Assembly: GCA_029964075.1 (NCBI GenBank)
Contig: CM057141.1
Location: forward strand, 12,958,001 to 13,022,000
DNA from: Patiria pectinifera
Lineage: Eukaryota; Echinodermata; Asteroidea; Valvatida; Asterinidae
Reading direction: 5' to 3'
Length of the DNA: 64,000 nt
Below, piece after piece: positions 54,641 through 64,000 of the stretch. The position numbers and the translations under genes were made by a program. The notes below the pieces were generated by a model. It was given only the letters and a program-made list of their open reading frames with translations. It was not told the origin of the DNA and did not search any database. How positions within the stretch are numbered: the first letter of the stretch is position 1; every line of letters starts with the position of its first letter.

Positions 54641-54930
54641 AAGTCCGACGCGGACTAATGAGGCGTCGGACTTAATTATGAGGCATAACATTTATTTATT
54701 CCGCCTCATAGGTCCGACACCTCATTTGTCCGACGCCTCGTAAGTCCGACGTCGGAAAAAAACGAGGCGTTTAATTTATTGTCAGAGCTATGACGCGTCG
54801 GACCTATGAGGCGTCGGACTTGTGAGACGTCGGACCTATGAGGCGTCTGACTTATGGGCCTTTATTTGGTAAGGGGATTTTGTCGGACTTATGATGCGTC
54901 GGACCTATGAGGCGTCGGACTTATGAGCGG
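54641..54930. repeat. Degenerate array of GAGGCGTCGGACYTATGA in both orientations
   Basis: At least twelve units of about 18 bp occur, some as GTCCGACGCCTCATAAGTCC (reverse), so parts of the array can pair with each other. Spacing is irregular. Confidence 0.85.
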
Positions 54931-54984
54931 ACCCCATCCATGCTTGTGTTCCCTCTAAATACTGATTTGATAACGTTTTTGCCT

Positions 54985-55149
54985 TCACAGAAAACTCAAA
55001 GTGAGTCACTTGACTCATTATCGTAAAAAAAAAATACTCATTTTGTCCGTGTAGTGACACAATATGGCTCCAAGTGTGCCACTTCATGGACGAAATGACT
55101 CAATTTTTACGATAATGAGTCAAATGACTGACTTTATGTTTTCTGTGTT
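54985..55149. mobile_element. 165-bp foldback element
   Basis: The left arm (CACAGAAAACTCAAAGTGAG...TTATCGTAAAAA) and right arm (TTTTTACGATAATGAGTCAA...TTTTCTGTGTT) are reverse complements over about 45 bp. Confidence 0.75.
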
Positions 55150-56599
55150 GGAGAAAAATTTTGCCATTTAGTCGAAACATTGGGCCCTCAACACACGATT
55201 TATAGATTTCAGAAAAAAGTTTGCAGTGGCTGTTTATTTAAGATTTCAATTTTAGTACATCCTCATGTGGCAAATCTAATAAAGGAGCAGAAACAATGTA
55301 ACATCAGAGAAAATATAATATCACTGTAACATAACATCAGTGCTAAACAGATATTATAAATATGTTGGGAAAACATGCATTTTACTTGGAAACCTTTCAA
55401 AAGTTGTCAGACACATTTAAAAATTCTCACCAACAAGCATATTACACATGATCCATTGTATCAGCAAATACTATGCCGGTACAAACTTAATGTACTCTTT
55501 CTATTAGTACATTCAATGTATGTGCAGCATGAAATGCTGGTACAAAATCATTTTCCATACAATGATAGGAAAAAACCCAAGATTATAATATATAACCGTG
55601 CACTTTAGACAAAGCATTCATGTATAATGTTGAAATATTCATACATGTATTAAAAATGCTTTAAAGCAAAGACGTTTTACATCATCAAACGGACAAACAC
55701 AGTGACTTGACTAACCTTGGGAACCTTATTTAAAGACCTGTATTCAAAGAATGGAATTGTATTCATGAAAGTAAATCAGCTATTTTATTTGCATACGATG
55801 TACACATGGCACGAGAGACTGGTAAAAAGTACTTCAATATTTCAGATAATCTGGAAACCATATAAATCACATTTCAATTGAATGGGTATGTACATGCGCT
55901 TGTTTCATTAACATGCACAGCAAATAGAAACATGTAAGATCACTAGGGAAGATCCAAGGGGATTGGTTGCAGGTGGGGGGGGGGTGTAACAAACCCCTCC
56001 TGGCTTTCAATCAACCAATTTTAATTAAACATATTTTCCTTGAAGAACCCCACCACTTACTTTTGTGTATCTTGATTCAGTGCTTCATGGCATTAATCTT
56101 TATATGTGATGACTACAAGTGACTATTACAGCTACATTGTACAAGCAAATTACAAAAAGTTTCGCCGAAACATAATTATTAAATATACAGGCCTTGTTAA
56201 AAATGTTGTCCAAAACCTTATTTCAGTTGTCTACATCTTTTAAAATAGTAAAAATAGCGGGAAATGTTTAGTGCAAAATTTACAGATATTAATGCCTTAT
56301 TAAAAAAAATATATCCCATTTATAACCTACTTTTTAAATATATCATATGAATGGTAAAACAAAAATAGACGAATACATTGTATAAAATAGATTTATATAA
56401 ATGGTCTATTTGACTGAATGTGCATTTTTTTTTTACAAGATAACTGTCACTTGGCATGAAGGGTTTGGCAAGAGATCATTCCTATTTCAGATACCGAGTG
56501 TCTTAATTTTCAGGAAACCAGTAGCTTTTGTCAAAGCTTATTTGTCCAACATGTATGTACATGTAAATGTATGTACATGTAAGTGTATGTACTACATAG
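55150..56599. other. Gene-free AT-rich stretch
   Basis: No supported gene or clear repeat; a G run near 55976 and a TGTACATG run near 56556. Confidence 0.4.
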
Positions 56600-56857
56600 T
56601 AATAATAATAGTGGGTATTTATAAACTGCACATATCCACCAGGACTGGTGCTCAAGGCGCTACATCATTATTACCCCTGCTCATTGGGCCCATAAAACAT
56701 TCCAAATACCATCTCAGCTCTATGGGGTGGGAAGTATACAGCTCGATGCAGCCTGTTAGGCACAAGAAAGCTAAGTCAATCACACTAACCATCTCTGCCC
56801 TCACAGGTACCCATTTACTCCTGGGTGGAGAGAAGCAATGAGTGACACCATGACCCT
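56600..56857 (-). mobile_element. SINE fragment (body and tail)
   Basis: The reverse complement of the SINE body at 23330-23560: TGCTTCTCTCCACCCAGGAG, GGGTACCTGTGAGGGCAGAG, CAGGCTGCATCGAGCTGTAT and GGGGTAATAATGATGTAGCG. The tRNA head is missing. Confidence 0.78.
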
Positions 56858-56974
56858 AGGCCGTACAGATAATCATCCGCAAACATAAAACTGTGGATAC
56901 AATACAAATTCTAGTCATCGTCAAGCAAAAGCCTTTCTTTAATTAACCCTCCTAGATGCAAACATACATTCTGT

Positions 56975-57300
56975 GCAAAGTTGTCCTTTCACTCAAAATC
57001 ATTTTAAACACTTCAAGAGCTCCACGCCTACATAACGCAGGATTGACTGGCTCTGACTGTTTATGTAGCTTGATACAGCTATGTGGTATTGACTGTAGGT
57101 GATTGATAAGCCAGCTGTGCCAAGTTCTTGCCTACTTTTGTCCATTGACTGAATTTGACTAGTCACAGAGCTCGCTCAAAATATGATCTGAATGTTCATG
57201 ACTAGCCTGTGTAAAAGGCATGGCAGGGGATGAGGATTGATTTATGACTGTTTGTGACTGTTCAAATAGCAGGAGGGTTAACTTAAACATAATTCTTTGG
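56975..57300. repeat. Dispersed repeat, inverted partner of 18880-19245
   Basis: See 18880. Shares TTGACTAGTCACAG, GACTAGCCTGTGTAAAAGGC and GGGGATGAGGATTGAT in inverted order. Confidence 0.6.
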
Positions 57301-57707
57301 GCGTTATAATATTGTATGTTACTGTTACCCTATATGGGCAGCTTACCAGAAAGCAAATCACCGTCACTTGATACCCTCTTACCAAGATACAAAACATAGG
57401 AAAACAACCAGCTACAAATATAATATACATGTAATGCTGTCAGGAAATTAATGTTCCCAGAAGAGAACGAAAATTAACACAGCCATTCAATTTTTACAAA
57501 CTCATAATCATTATGGGAATGAAAGATCGTCATACTTGAAATTCTCAGTGAGATGAATGGTTTAACAACACATTCCTCTAAGTTGCTACATTTCTCATTT
57601 AAATTGGTGCAAAAGCAGTGAGAAAGGCACACTTAATACATTACATCTTTGCAAAAAAGTATTACATTAAATTACAGGCAGAAGGCAGTGGAATTGAAAA
57701 GCACATA

Positions 57708-58847
57708 CCGTAATTTTCGGAATATAAGCCGCGGCTTATACGTTGAATTTGCTCATGAAAATGTTTACTGCGGCTTATACACAGGGCGGCTTATACGCCG
57801 AGCCTTGAAGAATAAAAATAAGATTCACATGTGTATTTAATGTACTGGTACAAGAAGAGATGTGTTGCTGAAATGAATTACAAATTAAGAAAGTCATTAA
57901 CAAACCGAAACCACGTCTCACGTAAAGCAAGGTACCGAGCGGTAAAAAGTACGGTGATGAAAGCTGTCTTTGACATGTTGACACTTGCGACCAGCCGTAC
58001 GTGATACTGGTACAGTGCAGCAGCGATATGCAGCATGTTTTTCCCCCAGCGGACCACACCATTTGTGGTAACAAAGGGGTGTTCTTTCTTGGGAACAATA
58101 ATTACCAATATTTCCGCTGTTTAAAAAATAAGAAAAAAGACGACTAACATTCGTATGGCGTTCGAAACATTTTTCTATTACATAATCAGTTGTTCAACGT
58201 TGCAATATATTTTGTTTTCTTGAAATGTATTCAAGAAACGATGTCAAACTCAAAAGAGGGACTAAATCACCCCTTACAAAATTAATGGATTCGTCTATTA
58301 AAATGTCCGCTTCGTTTTGACTATTTCCGAAGAAAGTTACGATCGAAACTTGAATAAGTGGATAAGTTTTGAGGTAAAAACGGACCTGTTTATTCTTAGG
58401 ACAAAACAAATCAGCATCTGTTGCCACAAAGCAAGATTTGTAGCGCTCCAGTCAGACAACACACGGTGGGTTTCATACTTTCTCACGTGCTGTGGGAAAA
58501 TGTTGTCATTCACCGGCGTGCGTGGCGCAGGCTGCCGTGCTATGACGGGGCAGCCGGCAGCAGTTCCCGGTGTTTATTTCTCATCAATTCCCATATTTGT
58601 TTGTAAAAGTATCGATTGTAAATGATTTGATATAACTTTTGTGGCCCTTTTAATAGCTTCTGTAGTGTAAATGGAACTGGTTCAGAGCATTTTGACTAGA
58701 ATTTGGAGGCCTTACAAAATTGAAACCTCAGCCGGTTGGTGCGGCTTATACGCCGGTGCGGCTTATACGCCGACTTCAAATCTTAATTTGCAGATTTTTG
58801 CGTGCTGCGGCTTATACGCCGCGCGGCTTATATTCCGAAAATTACGG
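57708..58847. mobile_element. 1.14-kb inverted-repeat element with GCGGCTTATA subterminal repeats
   Basis: The left end CCGTAATTTTCGGAATATAA and right end TTATATTCCGAAAATTACGG are perfect inverted repeats, flanked by TA on both sides (57706-57707, 58848-58849). GCGGCTTATA occurs about seven times close to the ends (three on the left, four on the right), the arrangement of transposase-binding subterminal repeats. Internal frames of 107 codons (57775-58098, - strand) and 102 codons (58317-58625, + strand) have no recognised similarity. Confidence 0.85.
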
Positions 58848-59173
58848 TAAGCCTCTTGAATAGAAAACAGTACACACCTCGAATAGTTGTGTTTTTTGAT
58901 TAAATATAAATGTATATTACTATAAAACCACAACTTTAAAATTCATATACATCCACCAAGTTAAGTTCTAGTTTAACAAAATTGATATAAATGTATCCAC
59001 AATAGTGTGGAATTTCTCAGCTAAAATATGAATGCAATATGTATGTGAGGCAGTTTGGCTATTAAATACAACGGCAGACGCTTTGCCTTAGCAACGACAT
59101 GACTGGACTGGGTCAGTACCATGCACACGAGGCTGGTCTAACTGAGCGATCTGGTGAAAGTTTTGCATATGAT

Positions 59174-59404
59174 GGGTGAAAAAATCCTTTAAAAGAAACC
59201 TGCATCCAGACGCAGATCCGGATCACTTCCAAAATCTAATCAATTTGTACTTGTACAAAGGACCACCCCTAAAAAAATTTCATGAAAATCCGTCCAGAAC
59301 TTTTTGAGTTTTGCTGTTCACAGACAAACACACTAACCAACCAACTAACCAACCAACACACAAACAAACGCTGGTGAAAAAAAAACCTCCTTGGCGGAGG
59401 TGAA
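59174..59404. repeat. Dispersed repeat ending CCTCCTTGGCGGAGGT
   Basis: Contains TTTCATGAAAATCCGTCCAG, a CAAAC/CCAAC-rich tract and the hairpin ACCTCCTTGGCGGAGGT. I know this motif set as a common interspersed repeat of invertebrate genomes; single copy in the window. Confidence 0.5.
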
Positions 59405-60096
59405 AAGACCCTGGCTTTTCATGGGCAGAAAAACTAGATACGCGGATAAGTATATATTCAACTATCTGCTTTGCGTATACGAGTTTCACCCTGTAACATA
59501 GATTTTTTTTCTTTCTTAATTGCTCTTCTTTCTAGCAATGGACAACTCCACGAGAATGTGAAAAGGGCTGAAAAAAATTAATGGAAGTTATTAAATCTTC
59601 AAAACTGAAAGCATCACAACCTCAAATGTGGTGTGAAAATAAAAGGCAACAAGACCTTTCATTTGAGTGATGTGGCACTGAGATAAAATACAGTTACTTT
59701 TTTGTACAAAAATTATTCGTTTTGGCTACATTTATGGATTTTAGGCAGTCGTTTTGGCACATTGTTTTTTACATGCACAACGCAAGTGTTACTGCAAGTT
59801 TTTACTTTAAAGGCAGACTGAAAGGTTCACATTTTATGCGAAATGAGTATTTTGTTTGATTGTTAGCTTATTTTAACTTGTACCAAAGGTGGGCAGACAA
59901 ACTGTAACACGAGTTACTGTAACATGCGTTACCAAATTTATATCCCTCTACTCCTCTAGAGAGAGACTGATTATGTTTTAGCTACAGTATTTGATATTTG
60001 CCCGTTACCAATCTACGAAAGCTATATTTACCACTTGGGTCAACTGTCAGGAGAAATCTCTTGGTCTGAGATGGGTGGTTCTTAAGACACAACTGT

Positions 60097-60243
60097 CTAA
60101 CTAATAGCTACATTCCCACCTGCTCCGTCCAGGGTCTCGTATCTAGGTGGTGGGACAGAAGGTTCTGCTGTTGACTCGGTACCCATCGCAGGATCAACCT
60201 TGCCTGGTTCATTGATAGCGTTCTCATATGACGGTGGGGCATC
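60097..60243 (-). CDS. SRCR gene 2: cytoplasmic tail with two PPxY motifs
   Basis: After a T-rich acceptor ending TTTTTAG the frame runs for 48 residues to TAG (60097-60099). It contains PPSY near the start and PPRY further on, both PY motifs. The place of gene 1's PSAP is PSVP, so the TSG101-type motif is absent. It begins DAPPSYE and has EPGK and TAEPS, collinear with DAPPAYE, DPGK and SAEPS of gene 1. The C-terminus GNVAIS lacks the STI end. Confidence 0.8.
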   Translation of the reverse strand, partial: DAPPSYENAINEPGKVDPAMGTESTAEPSVPPPRYETLDGAGGNVAIS

Positions 60244-63200
60244 CTAAAAACAATGATAAAAAAACGGACAAGATTACTCCACTGCAGAAGGGTGTTAACT
60301 GATGAATATGTTTTTCTAAGGGCCAATTTTACGAAACGCTAAGACAAGTCTTAGGAAGTCGCAAATCGTCCTAGCATCAATTTCACCAAACTGAAGACGC
60401 GTTTAACACGTCCAAACTTCCTTAGCATTCATTTCTTTTTAACGACTGTTTCGTCAAGCCGTAAAAACAACTTGCTTAAGATGAGTTCAGTGAAATCGGT
60501 CTTAGGATGCGTCGCAGCCAAGATCGATCTTAGAGCGGGGCTATAAAGGTAATTCGCATGATGAGATGAGTTCCGTGAAATTAGCTCCAAATACATGTAA
60601 AGCGGGCACACACACACACACTGAGTTACATAGGTTGGTACTCTGATATGTGTAATGATTGAGTCATTTAGAGTGCCGTGGTCTTGTTGTCTGAGGCAAC
60701 AAATTCAAGATCTGTTGATAATTCTGCAGAATGTAAAGGTTTTCAGTCCAGCCTGGGGTTTGCGCGTGTCCTTGGGCAAGACACTTTATGACTAATTGCT
60801 TCTCCCCACCCAGGAGTGAATGGGCATTATGCGAGGGCAGAGAGGGTGTCTGTGATTGATTTTAAGTGCTTTGAGCAAAATGGCAGCGTCAAGCTCCAGG
60901 GAGCCGAGTTGGTCTTTGGAATGTTTCATGGGCCCAATATAAGTAGGGGTAATAATGATGTAACTTTCCATAAGATGGGATTTGCGTCGGGGTGATGTAA
61001 ATTCAATATGGGGTTTTGCCCTTCACTGACATATTTTATAAACGTTTTATAATTGGTGTTGTCCAAAGTGATTGTGAGAAAAAAAAATCACTCGGGTGGG
61101 ACTCGAACCTCTGACCTCCTGCTTACTATTGCTGACGTCTTACCACTCGACCACCAAGCTTGTCTGGGTCTGCTGACTGGTTCTAATCTGATGTAGCAGC
61201 AGGTACCGCAACCAAACTATTCATAAGATGGTCTTGGGTTCGAGTCCCACCCGAGCGATTTTTTTTCTTCTCACAATCACTCGTGACAACACTGAGTAGA
61301 CAGTGTCTATAAAATATGTCGATGAAGGACAAAACCCAATACTGAATGATACAACTTGTAGAAAAGTATGCTTTTGACATATCCATGGTTAGAACAGGTT
61401 TTCTATTCAGGAGGAGACTTTTACTTTCATAATGCGTGACATGAGTCCAGGGGCCGATTTCATAGAGCTGCTTAAACACAAAATTTGCTTAAGCACAAAA
61501 AAACTTTGCTTTATATAATCAGGTTACCCACCAAAACTCCATGTGATTGTTATGCCAAGTAAACAACAGCTAGTCACAAGCAATGTACTTCGCATGATGT
61601 TTTAACCGGTATCCTCATTATATTAAGCAAGGTTTTTTTGTGCTTAAGCAAATTTTGTGCTTACGTGTAAGCAGCTCTCTGAAATTGGCCCCAGGTCACG
61701 TGGATTTTTTTGGAAAAAGATATTTCTGTTTCATTGTGATAGTACAAAAATATTTATGGTCAGGAACACTTGATTATAGGGAGTTATTTTTCATGGCCTA
61801 TACATTTACCTCATTTTGGCCAACACCTGTGAGGGCTACATCTCCGGTGGGCGATCCCGGTGCTGGGCTGGTAAATGCATCTGCACCCTCTGGTGATCTT
61901 TTTTTATTGGCTTTCAAGATAGCTCCCAAGATTGTGAAAAACACTGAGGCACCCAACAGGCATCCAAGGACAATATTACGGATCTGGTCGCTTGATAATC
62001 CTGTGTTGGGAAGAAACACGAAACCAAAGCGACGTGACAGGGCTATAATAGTGACACTTCTCTATGGGACTTGTCACCGTCTCAGAAATGGTAGCTCTTA
62101 TAATTATTGAACTCAATGCAACAAGGTTCAATAGCTGTGTAGATCTGTTTCTCTTTCTGCATTGAGCAGTTAGGGTTAACCCTAACCCCCTAGCCCTTTT
62201 TGCTGGGAACCATCCTCAATCCTCCAAAATCCTCCAAAATTTTTAGTTTTTGAAAATTTTCAGAAAATTTTCAGACAGTCCAGTGCCTCAAAATGCATTC
62301 ATCCTCAATCCTTCAAAATCCTCCTGATGAAAAAATGTTCAAATGAAGGGTACCCAGCCCCTCAATCCTTCAAAATCGTCAGACAGTCCTGCCTCAAAAT
62401 TCCATTCAGCCTCAATCCTCCAAAATCCTTTTCTGAAAAAATACCATTCAGCCTCAATCCTCCAAAATCCTTTTCTGAAAAAATACCATTCAGCCTCAAT
62501 CCTCCAAAATCCTTTTCAGAAAAAATACCATTCAGCCTCAATCCTCCAAAACCACAATGAGGATTTTGGAGGATTGAGGAAGGTTAGGGTTATTAAAGAA
62601 AGACATACCACCCAACACTGGGTTAAACCCAACCCTACCCAACTCAACTCAACCTATCTAGTCCAATCAAGCCAAACCAACCCAACCCTACCAAACCCAA
62701 CCCAACCAGCCCAAAGCCCAACCTAACCAAGCCAAGCCAAGCCAAACCAAACATGGCCCAACCCAACCCAACCCAACCCAATTCAACCCAGCCCAAAGAA
62801 ACCCAACCCAAATCCAACCAATGAACCAGACCTTTCTAATCCCAACCTAACCTGACCCAACCCAACCCAACCCAACCAATCACCGACAAATCAAGAATAC
62901 AACTTGTAGACTGGGTGTGTGAATCTTACCAGGATCCTCAGGCTTTAGCCGTGGGTCACCACTTGGGTAGTCCTCGCTGAAGCAGACAACACCGACATCT
63001 TCTCTGTGTCGACATAAACCAGCAAATGGGTATGACAGTGGACATTTGATGATGCTCTCCTCTGTGCCGTTGCAGCCCAACTTGTACAAGAGGATCCCTC
63101 CCTCTCCCGACCCATACAGGCTAGCCGTTTCATAGCCATCCAAAGCCACCACGGCTGAGGCAAAGCCCAGCTGCCTACACACTACTTCTGCATCCTTCGC

Positions 63201-63298
63201 GTCCCAGTCATCATCACAGACAGTCCACCAAGCACCTTCGTACAGTAGTTCCAAGCGGCCCTGGTTGGGGTATGGTCCAACGAGGCGTGCTTCATAAT
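60097..63298 (-). CDS. SRCR receptor gene 2, 3' part (last SRCR, TM and tail exons); 5' end outside window
   Basis: Three exons read on the - strand: 63298-62930 (SRCR, phase 1-1), 62000-61810 (TM, phase 1 to 0) and 60243-60097 (tail, phase 0 to stop). All have GT-AG borders and the same phases as exons 9-11 of SRCR gene 1; the first differs from its partner by one codon and the TM exons are both 191 nt. The gene is therefore a paralogue in inverted, convergent orientation. The SRCR exon is nearly identical to gene 1, while the TM and tail exons have diverged strongly, which suggests different rates or gene conversion limited to the SRCR exon. Upstream SRCR exons would lie beyond 64000. Partial in the window, with no sign of being a pseudogene. 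Confidence 0.83.
60319..60592. mobile_element. MITE-like element with GGGCCAATTT / AAATTAGCTCC ends
   Basis: GGGCCAATTTTACGAAACGC at the left and CCGTGAAATTAGCTCC at the right are imperfect inverted ends; CTTAG-type words (TCTTAGGA, CTTAGCAT) recur inside. Lies in the last intron of SRCR gene 2. Confidence 0.5.
60660..60970 (+). mobile_element. SINE copy, diverged (last intron of SRCR gene 2)
   Basis: Shares GTCCTTGGGCAAGACACTTT, CCACCCAGGAGTGAATGGG and GGGGTAATAATGATGTAA with 23255-23617. The tRNA-like head is decayed. Confidence 0.75.
60965..61345. mobile_element. Two-headed foldback of tRNA-SINE type, second copy
   Basis: Arms share GGGGTTTTGCCCTTCA / TGAAGGACAAAACCC and TTGTGAGAAAAAAAAATCAC / ATTTTTTTTCTTCTCACAA. 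B-boxes point outwards: GGGACTCGAACCTC on the - strand (tRNA-like 61085-61160, with A-box GGTCGAGTGGTAAG) and GGGTTCGAGTCCC on the + strand at 61236. Related to 14575-14885. Confidence 0.75.
61450..61692. mobile_element. 243-bp MITE with ~55-bp inverted ends
   Basis: GGGGCCGATTTCATAGAGCT followed by GCTTAA...TTTGCTTAAGCACAAAAAAA at the left is inverted as TTTTTTTGTGCTTAAGCAAA...AAGCAGCT and GAAATTGGCCCC at the right. Confidence 0.82.
61810..62000 (-). CDS. SRCR gene 2: transmembrane exon
   Basis: Acceptor CCCAACACAG and donor GTAAAT on the - strand. Encodes GLSSDQIRN, a hydrophobic segment of about 20 residues (IVLGCLLGASVFFTILGAIL), a basic KANKKR stop-transfer run and a Ser/Pro/Gly-rich juxtamembrane part (SPEGADAFTSPAPGSPTGD). 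Same length (191 nt) and phases as gene 1 exon 10, with only short stretches conserved (IRNI/TRNI, KKRS). Confidence 0.82.
62209..62576. repeat. CCTCAATCCTCCAAAATCC repeats with a 42-bp tandem core
   Basis: GCCTCAATCC recurs at 62409, 62451, 62493 and 62535, a 42-bp period; looser copies lie upstream, and an inverted copy (GAGGATTTTGGAGGATTGAG) at 62560. The 14-codon period yields a repeating open frame that is not a gene. Lies in an intron of SRCR gene 2. Confidence 0.88.
62590..62880. repeat. CCCAA / CCAAC simple repeat
   Basis: Degenerate AACCC/CCCAA run, with the telomere-like TTAGGGTT nearby at 62168-62175 and 62584-62591. It ends about 50 bp before the SRCR exon of gene 2. Confidence 0.85.
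62930..63298 (-). CDS. SRCR gene 2: membrane-proximal SRCR domain
   Basis: On the - strand the acceptor is TTATCTCAG and the donor GTAAGA. Contains ARLVGPYPNQGRLELLY, WWTVCDDDWDAKD, VVCRQLGF, LGC, IKC, GLC and VVC, all six group A cysteines. Compared with gene 1 exon 9 there are about ten changes: loss of one Asp, T to A, A to V, P to L, and six replacements of Asp or Glu by Tyr, Lys, Asn, Arg, Gly or Lys. Confidence 0.88.
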
Positions 63299-64000
63299 CT
63301 GAGATAATAAAGTCCAAACTTACAGTATGTCTAACTAACAGTACGTCTAACTATTTTTGAAATAACTTCAAAATCAAGTAATTGTGCAGATATTCCTTAT
63401 CCTTGGCCTAAACCCCTATGAGCTTCATTTAATTTCCCTCACGCCTCACTGCACATTGGTCAATTGATCATCGCAACATTTTGCACACTGTGACCAAAGT
63501 CCTTGCCTTAATCAATTTCAGATGTGCTATGTAAACTCCTTTGTGTTGTGATTAAAAGGCTGATGTTGTTGGGAAATGGAATCATTTGCCCTTGAGCATT
63601 GAACTGAGGCCTTGCCATGATGACTGATAGCCAGACATGATTCCAATCCCCAACCACATCCCTCTTTCACAAAATGAAGGATTTCACACAATTTACATTA
63701 CACAGTACTGATATTAATTATGAACTGTTGTGATCAAATGACCATTGTTCAATTCAATTCAATATAACATTTATTTATATCCAACCATGAACAATGGTCA
63801 TTTCATATAGCATGTACATTAAAGGAAAATAAATATAAATTTTGCACTGGAAAAACAAATAAGTAAAATTGTAAATGACAAAGCAATTATTTCTAAGCCT
63901 AAGCTTGTCAATGGCAGTTGCTAGAAGCATACTGTGACCACTATAAAGCAATAAATGAAACACAAAAACGTTCATTAGTAAAACAACTGTTAACACATAA
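63299..64000. other. SRCR gene 2 intron (5' side), no exon seen
   Basis: Should hold the intron upstream of the membrane-proximal SRCR exon. No further SRCR exon is visible to the window end. 63745-63790 (CAATTCAATTCAATATAAC) resembles a retroelement tail. Confidence 0.45.

Noticed and set aside
54641..54930. CRISPR-like array
   Set aside because: Short degenerate words in both orientations without constant spacers, in a eukaryotic context.
62327..62726. Repeating open frames (NPPKSFSEK-type)
   Set aside because: By-product of the 42-bp tandem repeat and the CCCAA run within an intron of SRCR gene 2.

Overview
The window reads as nuclear DNA of a marine invertebrate deuterostome, most probably an echinoderm. 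This is inferred from three things: split genes with GT-AG introns of 0.2-3.5 kb, arrays of group A scavenger receptor cysteine-rich (SRCR) domains with one domain per exon, and a dense load of short DNA transposons, tRNA-derived SINEs and TACATGTAC-type simple repeats. I cannot name the species. No bacterial, organellar, viral or CRISPR signature was seen.

Three host genes are supported. (1) A complete SRCR receptor gene on the + strand, 9323-25554, in 11 coding exons. It encodes a signal peptide, eight SRCR domains (exons 2-9, every junction in phase 1), one transmembrane helix and a short cytoplasmic tail, 1042 residues in all. Domains 1-2-3 and 4-5-6 are two copies of an ancient three-domain block. 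(2) A complete gamma-butyrobetaine dioxygenase-like gene (BBOX1 family, carnitine synthesis) on the + strand, 45472-53274, in 5 exons and 395 residues, with its zinc ligands, HxD...H iron triad and 2-oxoglutarate arginine intact. (3) The 3' half of a second SRCR receptor gene on the - strand, 63298 down to 60097: the membrane-proximal SRCR exon, the transmembrane exon and the tail exon. Its 5' part lies beyond 64000. Genes 1 and 3 point towards each other with the BBOX1-like gene between them. Their last SRCR exons are nearly identical, while their cytoplasmic tails carry different short adaptor motifs.

Layout. 1-9300: repeats only, including a ~210-bp satellite (3166-4398) ended by a 239-bp palindromic element, a hAT-type MITE with an 8-bp target duplication (6157-6666), and a 373-bp inverted-repeat element that carries a tRNA-like module (8691-9063). 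9300-25.6 kb: SRCR gene 1, its introns filled with MITEs, foldback elements, a SINE, a pogo-like element and a cluster of TGACGTCA palindromes. 25.6-45.3 kb: gene-free, with a 1.6-kb foldback holding a nested piggyBac-like MITE (31.8-33.4 kb), a 2.64-kb unit in tandem (34.6-40.0 kb) and two low-complexity arrays (40.35-40.8 kb). 45.4-53.3 kb: the BBOX1-like gene, with decayed antisense LINE fragments in introns 1 and 4. 53.3-60.1 kb: an array of GAGGCGTCGGAC units, a 165-bp foldback, SINE fragments and a 1.14-kb inverted-repeat element with GCGGCTTATA subterminal repeats. 60.1-64 kb: SRCR gene 2 (partial).

The points most worth a second look are: the last splice acceptor of SRCR gene 1, which coincides with the end of a MITE terminal inverted repeat; a perfect 31-bp antisense copy of the tail exon inside intron 9; exchange of late-domain-like motifs (PPxY and PSAP) between the two SRCR tails; a one-directional charge change between the paralogous last SRCR domains; and a first SRCR domain that has lost both partners of one conserved disulphide.
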